From assembly GCA_050249455.1 (NCBI GenBank), contig JBFWQM010000267.1, positions 1 to 6,665 on the forward strand: a stretch of 6,665 bases of DNA. Reading direction: 5' to 3'. Under the pieces are notes generated by a model. That model was not told the DNA's origin, did not search any database, and worked only from the letters and a program-made list of their open reading frames with translations. Positions 1-5,984 of this stretch are shown here, piece after piece. The DNA comes from JBFWQM01 sp050249455. GTDB taxonomy: Bacteria > Pseudomonadota > Alphaproteobacteria > MPNO01 > VGEU01. Each line of letters starts with the position of its first letter. The stretch's first letter is position 1. The position numbers and the translations under genes are program-made.

Positions 1-42
1 TCCGGACTGATTCGCCGGGACGCCGCGCGGGGCATCTTTCGC

Positions 43-140
43 GCGGAGGCGCCCCCTCCCCCAACCCCTCCCACGAGGGGAGGGGGAGTATCTAGCCCCC
101 TCCCCTCGTGGGAGGGGGTTGGGGGGAGGGGGTCTGTCCG
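43..140. repeat. GC-rich palindromic intergenic repeat, long copy
   Basis: A large, nearly perfect inverted repeat. The left arm (52-86) pairs with the right arm (96-132) over 35 base pairs, with only two single-base bulges and a 9-nt loop (87-95). Each arm also contains its own small hairpin (65-70 with 75-80; 102-107 with 112-117), so a branched fold is possible. An 18-nt left flank (43-60) and a 31-nt right block (102-132) recur exactly at 5834-5851 and 5862-5892, which makes this a dispersed element rather than a one-off hairpin. It begins 17 bp beyond the stop codon of the minus-strand DjlA-like gene and could stop or protect that transcript, but there is no T-run typical of an intrinsic terminator. 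It is REP-like in organisation; I cannot assign it to a named family. Confidence 0.85.
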
Positions 141-156
141 CGCGCGAGATCCCGGC

Positions 157-888
157 CTACTTCCCCGCGCGCTGCCGGCGGATCTGGTCGTAGGCGACGT
201 TGATGGTGGCGACCCGGTCGGTGGCGAGCGCGACAAATTCCTTCGGCACGCCCTGGGCGACCAGCGAGTCCGGGTGGTTCTCGCGGATCAGGCGGCGCCA
301 CGCCTCGCGCACCTCGACGTCCGGCGCGTCGCGGGCGACGCCGAGGACGGCATAGGGGTCCATGCCGTCGCGGCCGAAATGGGCGGCGCGCAGCCGCTCG
401 AAGGTCGGGTCGTCGAAGCCGAAGATCGCCGCGACCTGGCGCAGGTAGGCGACCTCGTCGGGGTGGGCGACCCGGTCGGCCTTGGCGATGTGGAACAGCG
501 CGTTGAGCAGCTCCTCCAGCACGCCGGGCTGGTCGGCGAACATGCGCGCGACCTGGCGGGCATAGGGTTCGAAGGTCGCCGCGTCGCGCCGGGCGACGTC
601 GAACACGCGTTCGAAATTGCGCATCTCGCCGGGCGGGACGCGGAAGACCTCCTTCACCGCGTCGAGCTCGATCGGCGCGACCGTGCCGTCGGCCTTGGCC
701 ATCTTTGCGCCCAGCGCGATCACCGCGATGGTGAACGCGCCCTGGCGGGTGAGGTCGGGTTCCTCGACCGTGCGCACGGTGCGGATGTGGTCGACGGCGT
801 GGCCGGCGACGGCGCCGACCAACGCGCCCAGCGGGCCGCCCATCGCGAACCCGGCGGCGCCGCCGACGATCTTGCCCAGGACTTCCAT
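157..888 (-). CDS. djlA: DjlA-like co-chaperone with TerB and C-terminal J domain
   Basis: A 243-residue protein with the domain order of DjlA-type J-domain proteins. Residues 5-30 are a glycine-rich hydrophobic stretch (GKIVGGAAGFAMGGPLGALV), suggesting membrane association. Residues about 50-170 form a TerB-like helical domain with two related acidic motifs, KMAKADGTV (62-70) and HIAKADRVAHPDE (133-145). The C-terminus is a J domain starting at DPYAVLGV (177-184), with the diagnostic HPD at 205-207. By family knowledge, the HPD loop stimulates DnaK ATPase; E. coli DjlA (about 270 aa) is an inner-membrane DnaK partner linked to envelope stress. The start is well fixed: an in-frame TAA lies at 931-933 on the minus strand, and no ATG, GTG or TTG codon falls between it and the ATG at 888. 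No clear Shine-Dalgarno precedes it. The stop is TAG (157-159). It is divergent from the oxidoreductase gene. The N-terminus is glycine-rich rather than a classical single transmembrane helix, so exact localisation is uncertain. Confidence 0.88.
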   Translation of the reverse strand: MEVLGKIVGGAAGFAMGGPLGALVGAVAGHAVDHIRTVRTVEEPDLTRQGAFTIAVIALGAKMAKADGTVAPIELDAVKEVFRVPPGEMRNFERVFDVARRDAATFEPYARQVARMFADQPGVLEELLNALFHIAKADRVAHPDEVAYLRQVAAIFGFDDPTFERLRAAHFGRDGMDPYAVLGVARDAPDVEVREAWRRLIRENHPDSLVAQGVPKEFVALATDRVATINVAYDQIRRQRAGK

Positions 889-1000
889 GAGAAACGGCTT
901 CGGACTCGGTGTGGGGGACCGGCGCGGCGATTATCGCCGACTCGCGCGCCGCCCGCCACCCGCGCTTGCCGCTGCACGGCAAAACGCCGATCATGCCGGC
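889..1000. promoter_or_regulatory. Divergent intergenic promoter region
   Basis: These 112 bp lie between two divergent start codons and must hold the promoter of the DjlA-like gene and probably that of the oxidoreductase. On the minus strand a GATAAT hexamer (935 to 930) matches five of six bases of the sigma-70 -10 consensus and lies about 42 bp before the djlA start codon. I see no good -35 partner. On the plus strand the overlapping GATTAT (929-934) is a weaker candidate. The -10 candidates sit inside a palindrome described separately. Promoter assignment is inference from position and short motifs only. Confidence 0.4.
925..939. promoter_or_regulatory. 15-bp palindrome, candidate operator
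   Basis: CGGCGAT-T-ATCGCCG is a perfect 7-bp inverted repeat around one central base. It sits near the middle of the divergent intergenic region and contains the best minus-strand -10 candidate. A dimeric regulator binding here could affect both genes. No regulator gene is visible in the window, and in GC-rich DNA short palindromes arise by chance, so this is a candidate only. Confidence 0.35.
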
Positions 1001-1004
1001 ATGA
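991..1004. promoter_or_regulatory. 14-bp perfect palindrome spanning the oxidoreductase start
   Basis: TCATGCCGGCATGA reads the same on both strands and includes the ATG of the oxidoreductase at 1001-1003. It also creates an out-of-frame ATG at 993 that reads Met-Pro-Ala and stops at a TGA (1002-1004) overlapping the gene's start codon. No Shine-Dalgarno precedes either ATG. The site could be an operator, a translational coupling device or chance. Confidence 0.3.
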
Positions 1005-1990
1005 AAGCCGTCGTCATCCAGGCCGTGGAGCATGGCCGGCCGCAGCTCGCCGTGATGGAGCTGCCGCGGCCGGCGACCGGGCCGTCGGATCTGCTGGTCG
1101 CCGTGCGCGCCGCGGGGATCAACCGCGCCGACCTGGCGCGCGCGACCAAGCATTACGCCCATTCCGGGCCGATCCCCGAGCATCCCGCCGGCGGCCTGGA
1201 GATGGCGGGCGAGGTGATCGCCGTCGGCTCGGAGGCGGCCGGCTTCGCGGTGGGCGACCGCGTGATGGCGATGGCGCAGCGCAGCTTCGCGGAATTCGTC
1301 GCGATCCACCACAGCCTCGTCATGAAGGTGCCGCCGGCGCTGTCGTGGGAGGAAGCCGGCGCCTTCCCCGTCGTCTACTTCACCGCCCACGATGCGCTGG
1401 CCACCAACGCCGGTCTTGCCGCGGGCGAATCGGTGCTGATCCACGCGGTGTCGGGCGGCGTCGGCTTCGCGGCGCTGCAGATCGCGGCGCTGAAGGGCGC
1501 GCGGCCAATCCTCGGCACGTCGGGCTCGCCCGACAAGATCGCGCAGCTCAAGACCCATGGGCTGGACCACGGGCTGGACCCGGCGGACGGCGGCTTCGCC
1601 GACGCGGCGCTGGCGCTGACCGGCGGCCGCGGCGTGGACGTCGTGATCGACACGGTGGGCGCGACCGCATTGGCCGGCAACCTGCGCTGCGCGGCGAACC
1701 GCGGGCGCATCGTCGGCATCGGCCGGATGGGCGGGCGGACGGCGGAGATCGACCTCGACCTGCTTGCCAGCAAGCGGCTCAAGCTGATCGGCGTCACCTT
1801 CCGCACCCGGACCCTGGCGGAGCACGCCGACGTGGTGCGCCGGTTCGAGGCCGACCTGGGGCCGGCGGTCGCCGCCGGCCGGCTCAAACCGGTGATCGAC
1901 CGACGGTTCGCGCTGACCGACGCGGCCGCGGCGCAGGACTACCTCGCCGCCAACCGCCACCTCGGAAAGGTCGTCCTGACCCTCCCGTGA
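1001..1990 (+). CDS. Zinc-independent NADPH:quinone oxidoreductase-type MDR protein
   Basis: A 329-residue medium-chain dehydrogenase/reductase of the quinone oxidoreductase branch. The N-terminal GroES-like half opens MKAVVIQ and carries AAGINRADLARA (37-48), typical of the family, and GDRVMA (85-90). The Rossmann half starts around HAVSGGVGFAALQIA (148-162), the AxxGGVG nucleotide-binding loop, followed by GTSGSPDKI (172-180), a loop that in relatives contacts the NADPH phosphate. The usual zinc-ligand cysteines are absent; the only cysteine I see is in LRCAAN, so the protein is predicted not to bind zinc. By family knowledge, members reduce quinones, enones or similar electrophiles with NADPH in the cytoplasm; the substrate cannot be read from sequence. 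The start is chosen because relatives begin MKAVV; the frame stays open further upstream but there overlaps djlA antisense. No Shine-Dalgarno is visible, so initiation may be weak or leaderless. The efflux genes follow 85 bp downstream on the same strand. Confidence 0.88.
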   Translation: MKAVVIQAVEHGRPQLAVMELPRPATGPSDLLVAVRAAGINRADLARATKHYAHSGPIPEHPAGGLEMAGEVIAVGSEAAGFAVGDRVMAMAQRSFAEFVAIHHSLVMKVPPALSWEEAGAFPVVYFTAHDALATNAGLAAGESVLIHAVSGGVGFAALQIAALKGARPILGTSGSPDKIAQLKTHGLDHGLDPADGGFADAALALTGGRGVDVVIDTVGATALAGNLRCAANRGRIVGIGRMGGRTAEIDLDLLASKRLKLIGVTFRTRTLAEHADVVRRFEADLGPAVAAGRLKPVIDRRFALTDAAAAQDYLAANRHLGKVVLTLP

Positions 1991-2034
1991 CGCGGGCCGC
2001 CATTTCGCCCGCGATCTCTGACATAATCCGCCGC

Positions 2035-2054
2035 CGCCGGCCCCCTCGCCGGCG
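2035..2054 (+). other. Short GC hairpin upstream of the efflux operon
   Basis: A 7-bp stem (CGCCGGC at 2035-2041 with GCCGGCG at 2048-2054) closes a 6-nt loop, 21 bp before the adaptor start codon. A CATAAT hexamer (2022-2027, five of six bases of the -10 consensus) lies just before it, without a convincing -35. The hairpin could be a weak terminator of the oxidoreductase gene, a leader structure of the pump mRNA, or chance in GC-rich DNA. There is no T-run. Confidence 0.25.
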
Positions 2055-2063
2055 CATCCCGCC

Positions 2064-2067
2064 GGAG
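2064..2067 (+). promoter_or_regulatory. Ribosome binding site deciding the adaptor GTG start
   Basis: GGAG lies 8 nt before the GTG at 2076. It supports this GTG as the start, which also gives an N-terminus with a proper membrane-anchor segment. Confidence 0.6.
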
Positions 2068-2075
2068 CCCCCGCT

Positions 2076-3182
2076 GTGAAGCGTACCGTCACCGCGTTCG
2101 TCGCCGTCCTCTTGATCGCCGCCGCCGTGGCCGGCGGCTACTGGGCCTTCGTGCTGAAGCCGGCGGCGGAGAAGAAGGCGGCGGGCGGGCCGGGCGGCGC
2201 GGCGGCCGGGTTCGCGATGCCGGTGGAGGCGGCCCCGGTGCGGGTCGGCGAGATGCGGCGCACCGCGGTCGCGGTCGGCACCCTGCTCGCCAACGAGATG
2301 GTGGTGGTGCGGCCGGAGATCGCCGGCCGGGTCGCCGAGATTGGCTTCCGCGAAGGCCAGACGGTGCGCAAGGGCGAGCTCTTGCTCCGGCTTGACGACT
2401 CGACCGACCGGGCGATCGTCGCGCAGGCGCAGGCGGCGCTGGCGCTGGCCCGCGCCAACCACGAGCGGGCCGAATCGCTGTACCGGTCCGGCTCCGGCAC
2501 CTCGCGGGCGCTGGACGAGGCGCGCGCCAAGCTGCTCAACGACGAGGCGGTGCTGGTGCTGTCGCAGGCCCGGCTGGTCAAGATGCGCATCGACGCCCCG
2601 TTCGCCGGCATCGTCGGCCTGCGCAAGGTCTCGGTCGGAGACTACCTGAGCCCGGGCGCCGAGGTCGCGAACCTGGCGCAGATCGACCCGCTCAAGGTCG
2701 ATTTCCGCGTGCCCGAGATCTACCTGCCGGCGGTCGCCGAGGGCCAGACGGTCGCGATCGAGGTCGACTCCTATCCCGACCGCGTGTTCGCGGGCGAGGT
2801 GTTCGCGATCGACCCGATGGTCGATCCCGCCGGCCGGTCGATCGTGATGCGCGCGCGCATCGCCAATCCCGACGGGCACCTGCGGCCGGGCCTGTTCGCG
2901 CGCGTCACCCTCACTTTGCGCGCACGCGACAATGCGCTGTTCGTGCCGGAGGAGGCGCTGGTGCCGGCCGGCGAGGGCGTGACGGTGCTGCGCGTCGTCG
3001 ACGGCAAGGTGGAACCGGTGCCGGTGAAGCTCGGCGAGCGGCTGGGCACCGAGGTGGAGGTGCTGAGCGGCCTCGCGCCCGGCGACCAGGTCATCACCGC
3101 CGGCCAGCTCAAGGTCCGCCCGGGCATGCCGGTCAAGGTCGCGCCGCCGCAATCGGCCAGCAGCGGCGGGGCGAAGCCGTGA
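2076..3182 (+). CDS. RND efflux periplasmic adaptor subunit (HlyD/AcrA family)
   Basis: A 368-residue membrane fusion protein. A basic start followed by a hydrophobic helix (residues 7-27) anchors it in the inner membrane. There is no lipobox cysteine, so unlike AcrA it is probably not a lipoprotein. A low-complexity Ala/Gly linker (about 30-47) follows. The first lipoyl half-motif is RPEIAGRVAEIGFREGQTVR (79-98), and the second is RIDAPFAGIVGLRKVSVGDY (171-190). Between them, residues about 108-168 form the coiled-coil hairpin that docks a TolC-type channel, with its turn near SGSGTSRALDEAR (138-150). The beta-barrel and membrane-proximal domains follow (about 205-355). The protein bridges the permease and an outer-membrane channel. 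It starts at GTG with a GGAG site 8 nt upstream, and its TGA overlaps the permease GTG by 4 bp (GTGA), indicating a translationally coupled operon. The pump substrate cannot be deduced. Confidence 0.93.
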   Translation: MKRTVTAFVAVLLIAAAVAGGYWAFVLKPAAEKKAAGGPGGAAAGFAMPVEAAPVRVGEMRRTAVAVGTLLANEMVVVRPEIAGRVAEIGFREGQTVRKGELLLRLDDSTDRAIVAQAQAALALARANHERAESLYRSGSGTSRALDEARAKLLNDEAVLVLSQARLVKMRIDAPFAGIVGLRKVSVGDYLSPGAEVANLAQIDPLKVDFRVPEIYLPAVAEGQTVAIEVDSYPDRVFAGEVFAIDPMVDPAGRSIVMRARIANPDGHLRPGLFARVTLTLRARDNALFVPEEALVPAGEGVTVLRVVDGKVEPVPVKLGERLGTEVEVLSGLAPGDQVITAGQLKVRPGMPVKVAPPQSASSGGAKP

Positions 3183-5824
3183 ACCTCTCCGGGCTGTCGA
3201 TCCGCCGGCCTGTCTTCGCGACCGTCCTCAGCCTCGTCATCGTGCTGGTCGGGCTGATGGCATACCAGCGGCTCAGCGTGCGCGAGTACCCCAACATCGA
3301 CGAGCCGGTGGTGTCGGTGGAGACCACCTATCGCGGCGCGTCGGCGGAGATCATCGAGAGCCGGGTGACGGTGCCGCTGGAGGATTCGCTGGCCGGCATC
3401 GAGGGCATCGACGTCCTGTCGTCGGTCAGCCGGCCGGAGCGCAGCCAGATCACGGTTCGCTTCCGCCTGACCCGCGATCCGGGCGATGCCGCCGCCGACG
3501 TGCGCGACCGGGTCAGGCGGGTGCGCGGCCAGCTGCCCGACGACGTCGACGAGCCGGTGATCGCCAAGGTGGAGGCCGACGCGCAGCCGATCATCTACCT
3601 CGCCTTCTCGTCCAGCCGCCATTCGCCGCTGGAGGTGACCGACTACGCCGACCGCTTCGTCAAGGACCGGCTGCAGAACCTGCCCGGCGTCGCCGGCGTG
3701 CGCATCTTCGGCGAGCGGCGCTACGCCATGCGCATCTGGCTCGATCCCGTGCGCCTCGCCGCCTTCTCGCTGACGCCGCAGGACGTCGAGAACGCGCTGC
3801 ACCGCCAGAACGTCGAGGTGCCGTCGGGCCGCATCGAGAGCAGCGCGCGCGAGTTCACCGTCCTGACCGAGACCGACCTGCGCACGCCGGCGCAGTTCAA
3901 CAACCTGATCGTCTCCCGCGCGTCGGGCTACCTGGTGCGNNNNNNNNNNNNNNNNNNNNNNNNNNNNNNNNNNNNNNNNNNNNNNNNNNNNNNNNNNNNN
4001 NNNNNNNNNNNNNNNNNNNNNNNNNNNNNNNNNNNNNNNGCGCGCGAGATCAGCTTCGCGATCGTCGCGATGACCATCACGCTGGCCGCCGTCTACGCGC
4101 CGATCGCGTTCCAGACCGGGCGCACCGGCCGGCTGTTCACCGAGTTCGCGCTGACTTTGGCCGGCGCGGTGCTGGTGTCGGGGTTCGTGGCGTTGTCGCT
4201 GTCGCCGATGATGTGCTCGCGCCTGCTCAAGGCGCACGAGAGCCACGGCCGGTTCTACCGCATCACCGAGCGCGGGCTGGATGCGATGCGCGATGGCTAC
4301 CGCCGCATCCTGGTGTGGTCGCTCGGCGCGCGGCCGGCGGTGGTGCTGGCCGCCGTTCTGGTGGCGGCGGCGGGCGCGTTCCTCTATGTCAGCCTGCCGT
4401 CGGAGCTGGCGCCGATCGAGGATCGCGCGACCATCGTCGGCATCGGCATCGCCCCGGAAGGCTCGACGATCGACTTCACCGACCGCTACGCCAAGCGGCT
4501 GGAGGCGATCAGCGCGTCCGACCCGGAGACCACGCGCTACTTCGTCGTGGTCGGCTTCCCGGTGGTGAACCAGGCGCTGACCTTCTCGCGCATCCGCGCG
4601 TGGGAGGACCGCGACGTGTCGCAGCAGCAGGTCGCGGCGCGCATCGGCCCGCAATACTTCATGGTGCCGGGGGTGATGGCGTTCGCGATCAACCCGCCGT
4701 CGCTCGGCCAGAGCCCGATCGACAAGCCGGTGCAGTTCGTGCTGCAGACCTCGGCCGGCTACGACGTGCTGGCGGCGGCGGTCGACCGCTTCATGGCGGC
4801 GGCGCGCAATTTTCCCGGCCTCGCCAACCTCGATTCCGACCTCAAGCTCAACAAGCCGGAGCTCAAGGTGAAGATCGACCGCGACAAGGCGGCCGACCTC
4901 GGGGTGGAGGTGGAGACCATCGGGCGCACCCTGGAGACCATGCTCGGCGGCCGCCAGGTGACCCGGTTCAAGCAGAACGGCAAGCAGTACGACGTGCTGG
5001 TCCAGGTCGCGCCGGTCGACCGGGCCAACCCCAACGACCTCGCCAGCATCTTCGTGCGCGCCCGCTCGGGCCAGATGATCCCGCTGTCGAACCTGGTCCG
5101 GCTTGAGGAGACGGTGGCGCCGAAGGAGCTCAACCACTTCAACAAGCTGCGCTCGGCCACCATCACCGCCACCCTGCCGCCGGGCTATGCGCTCGGCCAG
5201 GCGGTCGAGTTCCTGCAAGGGGAGGCGGCCAAGCTGCCGCCCAACATCCAGAACGACCTCGCCGGCCAGAGCCGGGAGTTCCGCGCCTCCGCCGGCGGGC
5301 TGTTCGTCACGTTCCTGCTGGCGCTCGCCTTCATCTACCTGGTGCTGGCGGCGCAGTTCGAGAGCTTCATCGACCCGCTGGTGATCATGTTCACCGTGCC
5401 GCTCTCCATGACCGGCGCGCTGCTCGCCCTGCAGCTCTCGGGCGGGACGATCAACGTCTACAGCCAGATCGGGCTGGTGACCCTGGTCGGGCTGATCACC
5501 AAGCACGGCATCCTGATCGTCGAGTTCGCCAACCAGCTCCGCGAGCAGGGCCGCGACAAGGTGGACGCGGTGGTGGAGGCCGCGGTGCTGCGCCTGCGCC
5601 CGATCCTGATGACCACCGCGGCGATGGTGCTGGGCTCCGTCCCGCTCGCGCTCGCCACCGGCGCCGGCGCGGAGAGCCGCCACGCCATCGGCTGGGTCAT
5701 CGTCGGCGGCCTGCTGCTCGGCACGCTGCTGACCCTGTTCGTGGTCCCCACCGCCTACACCTACCTCGCCCGCCGCACCCGCAGCGCCCACCACGCGGCG
5801 CCGGCGCCGCAGCCGGCGGAATAG
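3179..5824 (+). CDS. RND multidrug efflux permease (AcrB/HAE1 type), interrupted by assembly gap
   Basis: A proton-driven inner-membrane exporter that forms a trimer and works with the adaptor encoded just upstream. The frame is intact on both sides of a 100-N gap and spans 881 codon positions, counting 34 codons in or touching the gap; relatives have about 1020-1050. The N-terminus (LSIRRPVFATVLSLVIVLVG) gives TM1, followed by the first periplasmic porter region, including YAMRIWLDP (181-189). Sequence resumes in TM5; TM6 and TM7, the second periplasmic loop (about 398-705) and TM8-TM12 are all present. Proton-relay residues matching AcrB Lys940, Arg971 and Thr978 are visible as Lys775, Arg805 and Thr812 (window numbering; motifs LITKHGILIVEFAN and RLRPILMT). 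The Asp407/Asp408 pair of TM4 falls inside the gap. The GTG start overlaps the adaptor stop; the stop is TAG. No outer-membrane channel gene follows, so a TolC homologue elsewhere is inferred. Drug specificity is unknown. Confidence 0.93.
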   Translation: MNLSGLSIRRPVFATVLSLVIVLVGLMAYQRLSVREYPNIDEPVVSVETTYRGASAEIIESRVTVPLEDSLAGIEGIDVLSSVSRPERSQITVRFRLTRDPGDAAADVRDRVRRVRGQLPDDVDEPVIAKVEADAQPIIYLAFSSSRHSPLEVTDYADRFVKDRLQNLPGVAGVRIFGERRYAMRIWLDPVRLAAFSLTPQDVENALHRQNVEVPSGRIESSAREFTVLTETDLRTPAQFNNLIVSRASGYLVXXXXXXXXXXXXXXXXXXXXXXXXXXXXXXXXXXAREISFAIVAMTITLAAVYAPIAFQTGRTGRLFTEFALTLAGAVLVSGFVALSLSPMMCSRLLKAHESHGRFYRITERGLDAMRDGYRRILVWSLGARPAVVLAAVLVAAAGAFLYVSLPSELAPIEDRATIVGIGIAPEGSTIDFTDRYAKRLEAISASDPETTRYFVVVGFPVVNQALTFSRIRAWEDRDVSQQQVAARIGPQYFMVPGVMAFAINPPSLGQSPIDKPVQFVLQTSAGYDVLAAAVDRFMAAARNFPGLANLDSDLKLNKPELKVKIDRDKAADLGVEVETIGRTLETMLGGRQVTRFKQNGKQYDVLVQVAPVDRANPNDLASIFVRARSGQMIPLSNLVRLEETVAPKELNHFNKLRSATITATLPPGYALGQAVEFLQGEAAKLPPNIQNDLAGQSREFRASAGGLFVTFLLALAFIYLVLAAQFESFIDPLVIMFTVPLSMTGALLALQLSGGTINVYSQIGLVTLVGLITKHGILIVEFANQLREQGRDKVDAVVEAAVLRLRPILMTTAAMVLGSVPLALATGAGAESRHAIGWVIVGGLLLGTLLTLFVVPTAYTYLARRTRSAHHAAPAPQPAE
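3940..4039. other. Assembly gap of 100 N inside the permease gene
   Basis: Exactly 100 undetermined bases, a conventional placeholder for a gap of unknown size. Aligning the flanks to AcrB from memory places the last residue before the gap near AcrB 263 and the first after it near AcrB 435. About 171 residues, roughly 514 bp, are therefore probably missing. They would comprise the rest of the first periplasmic loop, TM2-TM4 and the loop into TM5. The reading frame on the two sides agrees with a missing length of 1 modulo 3. Confidence 0.9.
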
Positions 5825-5833
5825 CAACTCGGG

Positions 5834-5900
5834 GCGGAGGCGCCCCCTCCCGAACCCCCCCCCCCTCGTGGGAGGGGGTTGGGGGGAGGGGGCCTCTCCG
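5834..5900. repeat. GC-rich palindromic intergenic repeat, short copy
   Basis: Second copy of the element at 43-140, in the same orientation. The left flank 5834-5851 and right block 5862-5892 are identical to the first copy, but the middle is about 31 nt shorter. An imperfect hairpin can still form (5843-5859 with 5874-5892, one small bulge). An 11-C run (5855-5865) replaces the central part of the left arm. It starts 9 bp after the permease stop codon, so it may end or stabilise the efflux transcript, though no T-run follows. Confidence 0.82.
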
Positions 5901-5902
5901 GG

Positions 5903-5926
5903 TCGGGATGCCTTTGGCCCTCCCGA
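5903..5926 (+). terminator. Small stem-loop between pump and oxoprolinase, weak terminator candidate
   Basis: TCGGGA (5903-5908) pairs with TCCCGA (5921-5926). Inside the loop, GCC (5910-5912) pairs with GGC (5916-5918) around TTT. It lies just after the palindromic repeat and before the oxoprolinase leader. No T-run follows, so factor-independent termination is doubtful. It may be only a structured spacer. Confidence 0.25.
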
Positions 5927-5974
5927 ACCGATGCGCTATTACTGTCGCGGCGCAACATCAGGCGTATATGGACC

Positions 5975-5978
5975 GGAG
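5975..5978 (+). promoter_or_regulatory. Ribosome binding site of the oxoprolinase gene
   Basis: GGAG lies 6 nt before the ATG at 5985 and decides that start. A TATATG hexamer at 5965-5970 resembles a -10 box but is too close to the start codon to leave a normal leader, and no matching -35 is seen. The promoter is therefore not located. Confidence 0.6.
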
Positions 5979-5984
5979 TGGACG

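Noticed and set aside
23..46. A 7-bp inverted repeat (CCGCGCG / CGCGCGG) at the window start
   Set aside because: It is simple CG alternation with a 10-nt loop, likely chance in this base composition, and no gene context is visible upstream.
43..140. The repeat as a CRISPR array, IS end or classical intrinsic terminator
   Set aside because: There are no regularly spaced direct repeats, no transposase and no T-run after the hairpin.
157..888. The TerB-containing protein as a tellurite-resistance determinant
   Set aside because: The C-terminal J domain with HPD and the domain order fit DjlA-type co-chaperones, and no other ter genes are present.
617..1000. An N-terminal extension of 128 residues on the oxidoreductase
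   Set aside because: The frame is open, but the extension lies antisense to djlA and across the divergent promoter. Family members begin at the MKAVV sequence encoded from 1001.
92..2092. Long open frames overlapping the djlA-like and oxidoreductase genes in other frames and strands
   Set aside because: Their products are Arg/Pro/Gly-rich and lack recognisable motifs. They also cross intergenic palindromes. High GC content makes stop codons rare, so these are shadows of the true genes.
3179..5824. The permease as a natural truncated or novel RND variant
   Set aside because: The missing region coincides exactly with the 100-N placeholder, and both flanks are normal AcrB-like sequence in the same frame.
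2771..5827. A minus-strand frame open for about 1000 codons, antisense to the pump genes
   Set aside because: It runs through the N gap and opposite the clearly conserved permease. Its translation is rich in Arg, His, Asp and Gly without domain character, as expected for the antisense of GC-rich coding DNA.
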